From: Lysinibacillus timonensis
GTDB taxonomy: Bacteria > Bacillota > Bacilli > Bacillales_A > Planococcaceae
Assembly (NCBI RefSeq): GCF_900291985.1
Contig: NZ_LT985980.1
Span: 2,634,001 to 2,698,000, forward strand
Direction of reading: 5' to 3'
DNA: 64,000 bases
The position numbers and the translations under genes were made by a program. The stretch's first letter is position 1. Every line of letters begins with the position of its first letter. The notes beneath the pieces were generated by a model. It had not been told where the DNA came from and ran no database searches. It saw only the letters and a list, made by a program, of their open reading frames with translations. Positions 33,495 through 42,650 of this stretch are shown here, in pieces.

Positions 33495-34040
33495 ATGAAA
33501 CTAGTTGGGATTGCAGGGGCGCTTAGTGGCTTCAAAACGTATACTGTTGTTCACAAAGTGTTACATGCTTCGAAATCGTTTGATTCGAGTGTTAAGACGG
33601 AACTAATTGATTTAAAAGATTATGATATCGAGTTCGTTAAAGGGACACCGTTAAGCTACTACAATGAGGATACGGTAAAAGTTGTGGATACGATAATGGC
33701 TGCAGATTGTCTCGTAATTGGAACGCCCATTTATCAGGCTTCCATCTCAGGGGCTCTGAAAAATTTATTAGACCATTTTCCAGTAGATGCACTTTATAAT
33801 AAGGTCACTGGGATGATTGCAACAGGTGGAACAGATAAGCATTTCCTTGTGTTAGATTATCATCTAAAACCGATTCTCTCCTTTTTGAAGGGAACGGTAC
33901 CTGATGCGAGTGTCTATGTCTTGAATGAGCATTTTGATGATGAAAATGAAATCATTAATCCTAACATTAGTTACAGAATAAAGAAGCTAGGTGAAGAAAT
34001 TGTTACGCTTCAGAAGTTACTTAATCAGAAGAATAATTGA
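33495..34040 (+). CDS. NADPH-dependent FMN reductase (SsuE/MsuE-like)
   Basis: This 181-residue flavodoxin-fold protein has KLVGIAGALSGFKTYTVVHK at the phosphate-binding loop, GTPIYQASISGALKNLLDH (the FMN-binding hallmark, near residue 80) and a VTGMIATGGTDKHFLVLDYHLKP stretch. It reduces FMN with NADPH, often to feed a monooxygenase; none is next to it. It starts 30 bases after the NUDIX gene and so may be co-transcribed. A bidirectional terminator follows. Confidence 0.87.
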   Translation: MKLVGIAGALSGFKTYTVVHKVLHASKSFDSSVKTELIDLKDYDIEFVKGTPLSYYNEDTVKVVDTIMAADCLVIGTPIYQASISGALKNLLDHFPVDALYNKVTGMIATGGTDKHFLVLDYHLKPILSFLKGTVPDASVYVLNEHFDDENEIINPNISYRIKKLGEEIVTLQKLLNQKNN

Positions 34041-34083
34041 TAGGTACTTAGAGTTGCATCAACAGCTAAATAAAGTCAATTAG

Positions 34084-34133
34084 AAATCGCTTGGAATGAA
34101 GGCTGTTACATTATTTATTCCAAGCGATTTTTA
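34084..34133. terminator. Bidirectional terminator
   Basis: AAATCGCTTGGAAT and ATTCCAAGCGATTT form a 14-bp perfect stem with a 20-base loop and T-rich flanks. It lies between the flavin reductase and the convergent DoxX gene. Confidence 0.88.
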
Positions 34134-34138
34134 TTAAA

Positions 34139-34528
34139 TTAAGGCCTTTTTGCCATGCTATCAAATAGATGTTGAAAATAGTGCCAATAATAATGTGCTA
34201 AATAAACATACGCAAAGGACATTAGAATTGCTAATGGGAGCAGAATTAAATCTAAGAAAATATGGAGCAATAAAATATTTACGATAATTGATGACAAAAC
34301 CACAATGACGAATGGAATATAGCGATTGATTAATAAAAGGATGCCGCAAATTATCTCTAAGCCTTTTTCTACAAACAATAAGTATTCAAATTCAAATAAT
34401 TCCATGGCAGCAGGACTTGTTGGAGCAATAGGGCTAAATCCTAATCCAACAATAAATCCATTGATACCAGCACCTAGAAAAAGGATTCCTAAAAAGATTC
34501 GCGACACATGCATAAAAGTATGTTCCAT
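34139..34528 (-). CDS. DoxX-like membrane protein
   Basis: This 129-residue protein has four membrane helices and the DoxX-family N-terminus RIFLGILFLGAGINGF, plus LFVEKGLEIICGILLLINRYIPF across helices 2-3. The family is tied to redox and stress functions, but the exact role is unknown. It is monocistronic. A GGAGGT is upstream of the ATG. Confidence 0.78.
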   Translation of the reverse strand: MEHTFMHVSRIFLGILFLGAGINGFIVGLGFSPIAPTSPAAMELFEFEYLLFVEKGLEIICGILLLINRYIPFVIVVLSSIIVNILLLHIFLDLILLPLAILMSFAYVYLAHYYWHYFQHLFDSMAKRP

Positions 34529-34777
34529 ATAAACCTCCGCATCAAATTAATAATTAACCAAATAAATTATATAATCTATTTATTGTCGAAATTCATTAAT
34601 TTTCCGTAAATTTGGAAATGAGGTGATGTTCTGATGAAGGATTGAAGGAACAGTTTGAATGAAGTAGAGGTTTGACTGTCCGACTTATTTAATCACATAG
34701 TACTTTGGATTATACATATCTAGAAGTAATTAAAATATATTAATAGAAGAAACAAGTGTGAAAGGGGTCCTTTATTC

Positions 34778-35638
34778 TTGGCGCATGTAATTGCGACGAT
34801 TAATTTAAAAGGTGGAGTGGCAAAGACAACGACAACCGTTGGATTAGCTGAGATGCTCGCATCTGAATTTAAAAGAAAAGTGCTCTTTATTGACCTAGAC
34901 CCACAAACAAATGCTACGACGATGTTAATTGGAGAACATATTTGGAAAGAGTTGAATGATCAAGGCTATACACTTGCACGTCTTTTTGAGACGGCTCTTA
35001 ACCCTGGGGAATTATCGTTTAGTATTGAAAACACACTTCAGCAAAACGTATCCAATATACTCTCTGTTACAGATTTAGATTTAATTCCATCAAGTTTGGA
35101 TCTCATTAAAGTGCAAGATGAGTTAGCGAAAATCCCAATTGGCCCCTTGTATGCATATAATCCAACTGACATATTGCGTAGAGCAATCCAACCAATCCTA
35201 GATAGTTATGATTACGTGTTAATTGACTGTCCACCAAACCTAGGTATTATTACGCTGAATGGTCTTCGCATAGCAAATGGTTATATTATTCCCACTATTC
35301 CAGATGTACTTTCTACATATGGTATTCCACAAATTATTAGTCGAGTGGATGATTTTGCATGGGAAATTGGCTATCCAATCGAAACGTTAGGAATTGTTAT
35401 TACAAAATATAAAGAGAGTTCCAGTATTCATAGAGCGACTTTGCAAAAGTTAAGAAAAGAAATTGATGCACCACTTTTTAATGTGATTTTTAAAGAAAGT
35501 AACCAGTTGGCTAATGCTGCTGATTTTACAATGACCTATGCAACTTTCCGTCAAAAGTGGGGATATGGAGGCCAATATGATGCTTTCTATAGTCTTGCAA
35601 ATGAGATTATTGAAAGGTACGAACAGAATGACCATTGA
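34778..35638 (+). CDS. ParA-family ATPase (orphan)
   Basis: This 286-residue deviant Walker A ATPase has NLKGGVAKTTTTVGLAEML at residues 9-27, LFIDLDPQTNAT (A') near 38 and DYVLIDCPPNLGII (Walker B) near 145. It lacks the N-terminal DNA-binding domain of plasmid P1-type ParA. TTG 34778 is used, with AAAGGGG 10 bases upstream. The downstream gene overlaps by 11 bases and encodes a small basic protein in the place of ParB. No parS-like repeats are seen. It is separate from chromosomal soj-spo0J, so it probably positions some other cargo, or is left from a plasmid or integrative element. Confidence 0.85.
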   Translation: MAHVIATINLKGGVAKTTTTVGLAEMLASEFKRKVLFIDLDPQTNATTMLIGEHIWKELNDQGYTLARLFETALNPGELSFSIENTLQQNVSNILSVTDLDLIPSSLDLIKVQDELAKIPIGPLYAYNPTDILRRAIQPILDSYDYVLIDCPPNLGIITLNGLRIANGYIIPTIPDVLSTYGIPQIISRVDDFAWEIGYPIETLGIVITKYKESSSIHRATLQKLRKEIDAPLFNVIFKESNQLANAADFTMTYATFRQKWGYGGQYDAFYSLANEIIERYEQNDH

Positions 35639-36083
35639 ATTGAAGATTGCAAAGATGTTTGAAGTGATCCTACAAGAAATGAAATGTAATCAAGGATTTG
35701 CTAAGAAAGTTGAAAGTATCTTTAATGTTGAAGATGGAGGATTCAGTGTTACAACAAGTTCAAGCGAAAGAAATGATCAATCACAAAGGAAAATGGATCC
35801 CAAGTATAACAGTACAGCTTCTAACAGTAAAAAGAGATTACGGAAACGAAACAAAGCGGCCTTTAATCCTGAAACTTTATTAGAAGAGCAGGGCGAACGA
35901 GTGCTAGTGGAATCATTGAATCAACTTAATATTGATCAATTAAAGGATATCGTGTCTGAGTTTGGTATGGACCCAGCAAAAAAAGTAATGAAATGGAAAA
36001 AAAAAGAACGGTTTATTGAGCACATAATAGAAGTTGCTCAAAATCGCTTAATGAAGGGAACTGCATTTAGACGGTTAAATTAG
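35628..36083 (+). CDS. Small basic ParA-partner protein with SAP-like C-terminus
   Basis: This 151-residue protein has a helical N-terminus (residues 1-35), a polar low-complexity middle rich in Ser, Lys and Arg (about 40-85, including KKRLRKRNK), and a C-terminal helical unit (about 98-150: LNQLNIDQLKDIVSEFGMDP then KWKKKERFIEHIIEVAQNR) that resembles a SAP-type nucleic acid-binding module. Its ATG lies inside the end of the ParA gene. It has no ParB helix-turn-helix or CTPase motif. The coupling suggests it is the DNA- or cargo-binding partner of that ATPase. The exact family is not recognised. Confidence 0.72.
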   Translation: MTIELKIAKMFEVILQEMKCNQGFAKKVESIFNVEDGGFSVTTSSSERNDQSQRKMDPKYNSTASNSKKRLRKRNKAAFNPETLLEEQGERVLVESLNQLNIDQLKDIVSEFGMDPAKKVMKWKKKERFIEHIIEVAQNRLMKGTAFRRLN

Positions 36084-36188
36084 CTCTGACTTGAGATGGA
36101 ATTGAAACTGTGTCGCGAACATTTAATGAAAGAGAATATTAAAAGTTGTATTCAACAAAATTGGCAAAGAGTTTTTAATAAAGAATAT

Positions 36189-36220
36189 AAAGGAACTTAT
36201 GAAGTATTGTAAGTTCCTTT
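36189..36220. terminator. Likely terminator or hairpin after the ParA pair
   Basis: AAAGGAACTTA and TAAGTTCCTTT form an 11-bp stem with a 10-base loop. The T-run is only the CTTTATA end, so termination may be weak. Confidence 0.55.
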
Positions 36221-36316
36221 ATACTACTGGCTCATATATGATAACGCTTGAATTTCGTGTAATTTTAGAATAGATGCCCACACCTAACTAAAATCCTTAG
36301 TAGAGCTTTTGAATAT

Positions 36317-37381
36317 CTAATTTCGAGCAGTTATTAACTCTGACTTAGAAGTAATGACGTCTAAAAATACTTGATCACCTATTGAGAGGGAGTTATAAAT
36401 GTCTGTTGTAAATGCGATTTCCCTACCTTTTATATCGACTACACAGTGAACCTCTTTTCCTTGGAACAATAAATTTTTAACCTTTCCTGCGATTCCGTTG
36501 CTATCAAGTGCTAATTGAAATTGCTCCGGACGGACTGGGCACGTGTTTGATTTCTTAAAGGAATGATCCACATCAGGTAAATGCCAATGAGTAAATGGTG
36601 CATTTTCCGGTGTGAAAATATCGCCGTCCCAGTTACCTTTCAGGATATTTGCTTTACTAATAAATGTTGCTACAAATTTAGTTTTAGGATGGAAATAAAT
36701 CTCCCTAGGCGTCCCAACTTGTTCTATTAGTCCATCCTTCATGACGACAATTTTATCTGCCATTGCTAATGCTTCACTTTGATCGTGTGTGACATAAACG
36801 ATCGATGTTTTGAATTGCCGATGAATTAGTTGTATTTCATTCCGAAGCTCAATACGAAGTTTCGCATCTAGACTACTTAATGGTTCATCCATCAAAAGTA
36901 GTGCTGGAGATGGGCTGAGAGCTCTGGCAATAGCTACACGTTGTTTTTGTCCTCCAGATAATTCTCCAGGCATTCGATCGGCTAAATGGCTTAATCCTAC
37001 AATATTTAACATCTCACTTACTCGAGCATCACGATTTTTCTTCAATTCAGGTGAAACAAACCGGTGATGCTTTAATGGAAACATTACCTGATCCCTAACT
37101 TTCATATGTGGCCATAGAGCAAAAGATTGGAAGACTAATTCTATATTTCTCTTTTCAGGTGGTAAGCACTTAAACTTTGATGCTACTATTTCGTTGTCCA
37201 TAAGTAGTTCGCCATCGGTTGGAGAATCAAATCCGGCAATCAAACGCAACAACGTCGTTTTTCCACAACCAGAAGGGCCAACTATCGCAACAAATTCACC
37301 TGTTTCAATGTCTAAATCGATACCTTTTAATGCTTGGAAGGAGCCAAATTGTTTTTTTATTTGTCTTAGTTCTGTTTTCAT
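36317..37381 (-). CDS. ABC importer ATPase (FbpC/PotA-like)
   Basis: This 354-residue nucleotide-binding subunit has Walker A GPSGCGKTTLLRLIAG near residue 34, Q-loop LVFQSFALWPHM, signature LSGGQKQRVAIARAL near 138, Walker B LLLMDEPLSSLDAK and H-loop VYVTHDQ. A TOBE-like C-terminal domain (about 240-350) marks the carbohydrate/iron/polyamine importer class. Its ATG overlaps the permease stop by 4 bases (ATGA). It is third in the operon. Confidence 0.88.
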   Translation of the reverse strand: MKTELRQIKKQFGSFQALKGIDLDIETGEFVAIVGPSGCGKTTLLRLIAGFDSPTDGELLMDNEIVASKFKCLPPEKRNIELVFQSFALWPHMKVRDQVMFPLKHHRFVSPELKKNRDARVSEMLNIVGLSHLADRMPGELSGGQKQRVAIARALSPSPALLLMDEPLSSLDAKLRIELRNEIQLIHRQFKTSIVYVTHDQSEALAMADKIVVMKDGLIEQVGTPREIYFHPKTKFVATFISKANILKGNWDGDIFTPENAPFTHWHLPDVDHSFKKSNTCPVRPEQFQLALDSNGIAGKVKNLLFQGKEVHCVVDIKGREIAFTTDIYNSLSIGDQVFLDVITSKSELITARN

Positions 37382-39099
37382 GAATCACTTAATCTCCTTT
37401 TCCAAATAGAAATGAATCCATAAATAATGGCCGCTAAGATTCCCATAAATAGTAAAGTGATTACTGAGAATGCTGTTGAGTAGGTTGTATAACCAGCCTG
37501 TTCAAAATTGAAAATAAGCACCCCGATAGTTTCTGTACCTGATGACCATAGTAGAGATGAAATCGTCAGTTCTGTTAAAGTCGTTAGTAGCACCAACATA
37601 CTACCACTTAATACACTTGGCAAAATTAGTGGTAATAATATATGTCGCCACTTTGCCAAGTGACTAGCACCTGAAATATGCGCAGCTTCTTCTAAGTCAG
37701 TAGAGATTAGAGAAAATGCAGCGTAGCTACCACGTACTTGTAAAATCATAAACCTTGTTACGTAAGCAATTAAGAGAATCCAAATCGAACCGTAAAGACC
37801 AGGATTCCAACCTGGAATTGGTTGCATCCACGCAAAAATCATCGCTAACGATAAGACCATTCCAGGTAATGTATATGGAATACTAATGGCTACCTCTAAT
37901 AATTTTGTTAGCGTAGAAGGTTTACGAATACGAATATAGGCGATGATTGTTCCAAAAATGAGACAGATTAACATAGTAATGCTAGAGAGTTTTAAACTAT
38001 TTAATAGCGCATCCATGACTTTCCCATAGTCGTATAAAAGGTAGTTATAGTTATGTAGTGTTATATTTTCAGGTATAAAAGGAAGTCCGTACGTTTTAAC
38101 TAACGATGTTTTTATCATCGATAGCAACGGTACAATACTTACAAATAAAATGAACCCCCAAATACAAATTTCCACAATAGGGCGTGATGTCTTTAGTTCA
38201 ATTCGTGGTGAATGATCGGTTGAAGCCGTTTCCGTCACTTTTGACTTGCGTAATAAAAACCATTGAACACCTGTTGAAAGTAGAGCTAAAATAGCGAGTA
38301 ACATCGAAAAAGTGGCTGCACGGTTGAATGCATTATCCCCGAAGCTAATGACTTCCTGGTATATAGCTGTACTCAACACGGTAATGTTCGCTGGAATTCC
38401 TAAAAAAGCAGGTATTCCAAAGTTATCTAAGTTAGATAAGAAAGCAATCATTCCTCCGCCAACAATGCCAGGTAAGGCTAATGGAATCGTTACTTTCCAA
38501 AGGGCTATCCATCTTCCTCCACCAGAAGCACGAACTGCCCATTCCAATTCTCGTGGTATTTTCTTCAGCATGTTGACTGAGAATAAATACACAAGAGGGT
38601 AGTGGGAAATGCCGAGGACAAAAATAATCCCACCCATGGAATAAAGATCAACATCGAATGCAGAAATATCCCCAACGAATTGCGTCCAAGCAATAGTAAC
38701 AATATAGGAAGGGATAATAAATGGGAGCATAATAAACACCTGCATCCACTTTTTAAAACGGATATTTGAATATGCTACAAACCAGGCCAAAGTTACGCCA
38801 AAAACGATTGAGACGACTGTTGCTCCAATAACGATAATGAAAGTGTTTTGAATGACGGTCCATGTATATTTTTCATTTAAGATATCACGGTAGTTACTAA
38901 ATGAAAATGAATCATCTACAAGAAAACTCATCCAGATCAGTCGGAAAACTGGAATGACAAAAAAGACGAGGACAAGTAGCAAGCTTAAAATAATTCCACC
39001 CTTACGAAAAAGCAGTGAAAACATTTCACTGCTTTTTTTAGGAGTATGATTTAAGTTGGTATGATTCGATATTTCATTCTTTAACGAATTTCCTAACAT
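37378..39099 (-). CDS. ABC importer permease, two fused membrane modules (FbpB-like)
   Basis: This 573-residue permease has about 12 helices and two EAA loops, one per half: ELEWAVRASGGGRWIALWKVTIPLALPG near residue 180 and DLEEAAHISGASHLAKWRHILLPL near residue 475 (landmarks). The internal duplication is that of ferric iron, thiamine and 2-aminoethylphosphonate importers. GGAG lies 8 bases before the ATG, and the binding-protein stop is 3 bases upstream. It is second in the operon. Confidence 0.88.
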   Translation of the reverse strand: MLGNSLKNEISNHTNLNHTPKKSSEMFSLLFRKGGIILSLLLVLVFFVIPVFRLIWMSFLVDDSFSFSNYRDILNEKYTWTVIQNTFIIVIGATVVSIVFGVTLAWFVAYSNIRFKKWMQVFIMLPFIIPSYIVTIAWTQFVGDISAFDVDLYSMGGIIFVLGISHYPLVYLFSVNMLKKIPRELEWAVRASGGGRWIALWKVTIPLALPGIVGGGMIAFLSNLDNFGIPAFLGIPANITVLSTAIYQEVISFGDNAFNRAATFSMLLAILALLSTGVQWFLLRKSKVTETASTDHSPRIELKTSRPIVEICIWGFILFVSIVPLLSMIKTSLVKTYGLPFIPENITLHNYNYLLYDYGKVMDALLNSLKLSSITMLICLIFGTIIAYIRIRKPSTLTKLLEVAISIPYTLPGMVLSLAMIFAWMQPIPGWNPGLYGSIWILLIAYVTRFMILQVRGSYAAFSLISTDLEEAAHISGASHLAKWRHILLPLILPSVLSGSMLVLLTTLTELTISSLLWSSGTETIGVLIFNFEQAGYTTYSTAFSVITLLFMGILAAIIYGFISIWKRRLSDS

Positions 39100-39102
39100 C
39101 GC

Positions 39103-40176
39103 TTATTCTCCAAACATGGTTTTAAATTGATCTTTATCTGTTTCGCGGTTTGTATATAGTTCAGAAACATCTACACTTAAAACGTTTAATTCGTCAGCAC
39201 CTTTTAAACCGTTAGGGGCTGCAACATCTGTACGAATTGGAGCATAACCTTGGCTTGCAGCTAACTCTTGGCCTTCTTTAGAAAGTACAAAGTCGATAAA
39301 TGCTTTTGAAGCTTCTTTGTCATCAGCACCTGACATAAGCGCAATTGGTTCTGTTATAACTGGTACTCCTTCTTCAGGGTAAACAAGTGCAAGTGGAGAA
39401 CCTTCATTAATAGCATTTGTAACTAGGTAGTCAACGATAATGGCGTACGATTGGTCTCCTGCTTGTATACCTTTTAATGCTGTACCGTTACCTTGACCAA
39501 CAGTTACCTCGTTTGTTTTTAAATTTTCGTAGAATTCCCAACCAATACCGTTAGTACGTGTGAAAACACCTAAGTTATATGCTGCAGCACCAGAGTATAG
39601 TGGACTAGGCATTATCGTTTTTCCTTTTGTAGAAGCATCTGTTAAATTAGTCCATGAAGTTGGAGCTTCAGATACTAGGTCTGTATTATAAGCTAAAACA
39701 GTAGCCATAATTTTTGTTCCTGCAAACATATTCTCATCATCGATATATTGTTCAGGAATATTCGCGAATTCAGGTGACTCGTATGGTTCTAGCATGTCTT
39801 GACTTTTCAGGTTTTCAAATGTTACTTCATCAGCTACAAGTAAAACATCTGCTTGTACATCACCAGCTTCATTTTCTGCTTGGATCTTACCAATTACTTC
39901 TTCTGTACCTGAACGGAATAGGTTTACTTGGACATCTGGATATAATTTATTGAATTCGGAAATTAAAGCAGTAGCATCTGTTTCTGGTTGTGATGTATAG
40001 AAGTCGATTGTTCCTTTGATGCTAGTTGTTTCTTCAGTTTGAGTCGCTTGATTAGGACTTTCGGAAGAGTTAGAACTTGAATTTGTGTCTGTAGCTGTTT
40101 GAGTAGAACCACAAGCTGCTAGGCTAAGTGCAATTGTGAGTGCAACTGGATATTTCCATAATTTTTTAAATTCCAT
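39103..40176 (-). CDS. ABC importer substrate-binding lipoprotein (family of FbpA/PhnS)
   Basis: This 357-residue lipoprotein has lipobox LSLAAC with the acylated Cys at residue 22, a Ser/Thr/Asn-rich linker (to about 50) and a type II periplasmic-binding fold starting GTIDFYTSQPETDATALISEF. It looks like the ferric/2-aminoethylphosphonate group. The adjacent tyrosines used for Fe(III) in FbpA are not seen near residue 190-200, so a ferric substrate is doubtful; an organic anion such as a phosphonate is as likely. AAGGAG precedes the ATG. Two CodY-like palindromes lie 65-110 bases upstream. Confidence 0.85.
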   Translation of the reverse strand: MEFKKLWKYPVALTIALSLAACGSTQTATDTNSSSNSSESPNQATQTEETTSIKGTIDFYTSQPETDATALISEFNKLYPDVQVNLFRSGTEEVIGKIQAENEAGDVQADVLLVADEVTFENLKSQDMLEPYESPEFANIPEQYIDDENMFAGTKIMATVLAYNTDLVSEAPTSWTNLTDASTKGKTIMPSPLYSGAAAYNLGVFTRTNGIGWEFYENLKTNEVTVGQGNGTALKGIQAGDQSYAIIVDYLVTNAINEGSPLALVYPEEGVPVITEPIALMSGADDKEASKAFIDFVLSKEGQELAASQGYAPIRTDVAAPNGLKGADELNVLSVDVSELYTNRETDKDQFKTMFGE

Positions 40177-40241
40177 TAATGTAATCTCCTTTTTATGAAA
40201 TTAGATATTGAATATTATTAGATAGGCATGTCCTAAACTAA

Positions 40242-40256
40242 AATTCTCAAAGAATT
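40242..40256. promoter_or_regulatory. CodY-like palindrome, proximal
   Basis: AATTCT-CAA-AGAATT is a perfect palindrome with 12 of 15 bases matching the CodY consensus AATTTTCWGAAAATT. It lies next to a TATAAT on the minus strand, 66 bases before the binding-protein gene. Confidence 0.5.
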
Positions 40257-40271
40257 ATATTTTGGTTAATA

Positions 40272-40286
40272 AATTCTCAGAGTATT
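40272..40286. promoter_or_regulatory. CodY-like palindrome, distal
   Basis: AATTCTCAGAGTATT also matches 12 of 15 bases of the CodY consensus and lies 30 bases (about three helical turns) from the first site. The two sites bracket the presumed promoter. Confidence 0.5.
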
Positions 40287-40299
40287 GATTCATTTTTCA

Positions 40300-40887
40300 C
40301 TTAGTTAATGTTAAAGACTGATTGTAAAGATAACTTATTATTTTAATTAATTTTTTTTAAAAAAATTGTAAAGAGGATAAGGTTAATTTTTAAAGAGCAG
40401 CAAGCAGAGGGTAGGGACATTGTATTTATATACCTAAAACTTGTCTGTGGTTTCAAAACAATTGCGTGAGATTTGGTTTATTTTTTATTTACCAAGATTA
40501 GAATAGTATAGAGCTGCCATTTACATATTTTTGGATAGAAGTGTAAATTTCTTTGATTTAATTCATCAATCTATAGTGGTATAATAAACAACTGTAGTAA
40601 GAAGTTATTCTCAATAGGTGATGAATTGGAAGTTAGGAAATAGATTATTACAAACTTCGACAATCTTTTTTCTGGAACTTTCTAAAAAATTGAGAAAATA
40701 ACTACTAAATCATTGAATATTATCATATAATAGTAGATTTAATTCTTGACAATATAGTGTTATACTATAATAAGGTTATTTAATATACAGAAAAGGTGTG
40801 TTCCTTGGTCGCACTTGGCTTTTGTTACATCTAAGTGAAAGGCCTTACATCTTTTTTGCAAATATAGGGGAGATAAGGAAGGTTATT
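40300..40887. other. Divergent intergenic region upstream of mqo
   Basis: About 590 bases. The mqo side carries TTGACA at 40746-40751, a TATAAT at 40766-40771 (14-base spacing, shorter than ideal) and an inverted repeat TATAGT-N5-ACTATA at 40754-40770 between them, which could be an operator. A leader of about 110 bases before mqo contains GGCTTTT...AAAGGCC, a possible weak attenuator. No gene is accepted; open frames extending mqo upstream lack a ribosome binding site. Confidence 0.5.
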
Positions 40888-42396
40888 ATGAGTAACAGAA
40901 TTGAAAAAACAGATGTTATCTTAATCGGTGCTGGGATCATGAGTGCAACTTTAGGAACACTGCTAAAAGAATTAGCGCCCGATTGGGATATAAAAGTATT
41001 TGAAAAGCTTGACAAAGCAGGGGAAGAAAGCTCTAACGAATGGAACAACGCAGGAACAGGGCACTCTGCATTATGTGAGCTCAACTACACACCTGAAAAA
41101 CCAGATGGAACTGTGGACATCAAGAAAGCAATAAATGTAAACGAACAATTCCAAGTTTCAAGACAGTTTTGGTCATATCTTGTAAAAAACAACTTAATTA
41201 CAAATCCAGAAGAATTTATTATGCCTCTTCCTCATATGAGTTATGTTGCTGGTGAAAAGGATGTTGAATTTTTAAGAAAACGTTTTGAAGCATTATCAAA
41301 AAATCCACTGTTTGAAGGAATGGAATATTCAGAGGACCCAGAAAAGCTTAAAGAATGGGTTCCAGTAATGATGCAAGATCGCGTGTTCAATGAACCAATT
41401 GCTGCAACAAAAATCGATTCTGGTACGGATGTAAACTTCGGTGCGTTAACTCGTATGTTAATAGGGCATCTTCAAAACCAAGGTGTAGAAGTAAACTATA
41501 AACATAGTGTTGAAGGCATTAAACGTACAAAAGATGGCCGTTGGGAAGTGAAAGTGAACGATATTGATGGCTGCAAAATGCATTACATCCATGCTAAATT
41601 CGTCTTTATCGGTGCAGGCGGTGCGAGCTTACATTTATTACAAGATACAGGTATTCCTGAATCAAAACATATTGGTGGATTCCCAGTAAGTGGATTATTC
41701 ATGGTATGTAACAATCCAGAAGTAGTGGAACAACATAATGCAAAAGTATACGGAAAAGCAAAAGTTGGTGCGCCACCAATGTCGGTTCCACACCTTGATA
41801 CAAGATACATTGATAATAAAAGATCACTGTTATTCGGACCATTTGCAGGTTTCTCACCTAAGTTCTTAAAAACAGGATCATATATGGATTTATTTGCTTC
41901 TATTCGTCCTGATAATATCTTTACATTATTGGCTGCTGGAGCAAAAGAAATGCCATTAACGAAGTACTTGATCCAACAACTAATGTTATCTAAGGAACAA
42001 CGCATGGAAGAACTACGCGAATTCATTCCAAATGCGAAGAGCGAAGATTGGGATATCATCATTGCTGGTCAACGTGTACAAGTAATTAAAGATACAGATG
42101 CAGGTAAAGGAACACTTCAATTTGGTACAGAAGTAATTACTGCTGAAGATGGTTCAGTAGCAGCTTTATTAGGGGCTTCTCCTGGTGCTTCAACAGCTGT
42201 ACAAGTAATGCTAGAAGTGATTAAAAAATGTTTCCCACAAGAACATAAATCTTGGGAGTCAAAAATTAAAGAAATGATTCCTTCTTATGGTATCTCTTTA
42301 GCTAATAACCCTGAATTATTCAGAAAGCTACATGCTGAAACTGCTGAAGTGCTAGGTTTAAGCGAAGGTGAAAAAAAGATACCTCAAGAAGCTTAA
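40888..42396 (+). CDS. mqo: Malate:quinone oxidoreductase
   Basis: This 502-residue FAD-dependent peripheral membrane enzyme oxidises L-malate to oxaloacetate and passes electrons to quinone in the TCA cycle. The N-terminal [20 protein letters not shown] binds FAD; family marks include [57 protein letters not shown] and [22 protein letters not shown] 40888 follows AAGGAAGG; an upstream in-frame extension of 30 codons is not plausible. It is monocistronic with its own terminator. Confidence 0.94.
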   Translation: MSNRIEKTDVILIGAGIMSATLGTLLKELAPDWDIKVFEKLDKAGEESSNEWNNAGTGHSALCELNYTPEKPDGTVDIKKAINVNEQFQVSRQFWSYLVKNNLITNPEEFIMPLPHMSYVAGEKDVEFLRKRFEALSKNPLFEGMEYSEDPEKLKEWVPVMMQDRVFNEPIAATKIDSGTDVNFGALTRMLIGHLQNQGVEVNYKHSVEGIKRTKDGRWEVKVNDIDGCKMHYIHAKFVFIGAGGASLHLLQDTGIPESKHIGGFPVSGLFMVCNNPEVVEQHNAKVYGKAKVGAPPMSVPHLDTRYIDNKRSLLFGPFAGFSPKFLKTGSYMDLFASIRPDNIFTLLAAGAKEMPLTKYLIQQLMLSKEQRMEELREFIPNAKSEDWDIIIAGQRVQVIKDTDAGKGTLQFGTEVITAEDGSVAALLGASPGASTAVQVMLEVIKKCFPQEHKSWESKIKEMIPSYGISLANNPELFRKLHAETAEVLGLSEGEKKIPQEA

Positions 42397-42441
42397 AATA
42401 AGGTATAATTAGGTTAGGGTCAAAAAACCAAATCATAATGC

Positions 42442-42482
42442 AAGAGCTTTTCATCCTTTTAAGATGAAAGGCTCTTTTTTAT
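42442..42482 (+). terminator. Terminator of mqo
   Basis: AAGAGCTTTTCATC and GATGAAAGGCTCTT pair around CTTTTAA and are followed by TTTTTTATTT. Confidence 0.9.
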
Positions 42483-42650
42483 TTATGGGGTATTAAGATT
42501 TCTTTTGAAGATTTTGAAATAGAACGTAAACACCTGGGGAAAACTATACCTACTTTGAATTTTTTAAGGAAGAAATTTAATATAAATGTCTCTTGTAGTA
42601 ACAAGATTTAAGTGTAATAATGAGTTTTATTTACGTTTTCGGGGGTAAAA

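Noticed and set aside
34778-36083. ParA pair considered as chromosomal Soj-Spo0J
   Set aside because: The second gene has no ParB helix-turn-helix or CTPase motifs, no parS consensus is seen, and replication-origin genes are absent.
36096-36212. 38-codon open frame after the ParA partner gene, ending in the hairpin
   Set aside because: No ribosome binding site; it could be a decayed fragment, but cannot be supported as a gene.
39103-40176. Assignment of the binding protein as ferric iron-specific FbpA
   Set aside because: No paired tyrosines at the expected place and no clear Fur box upstream; substrate left open.
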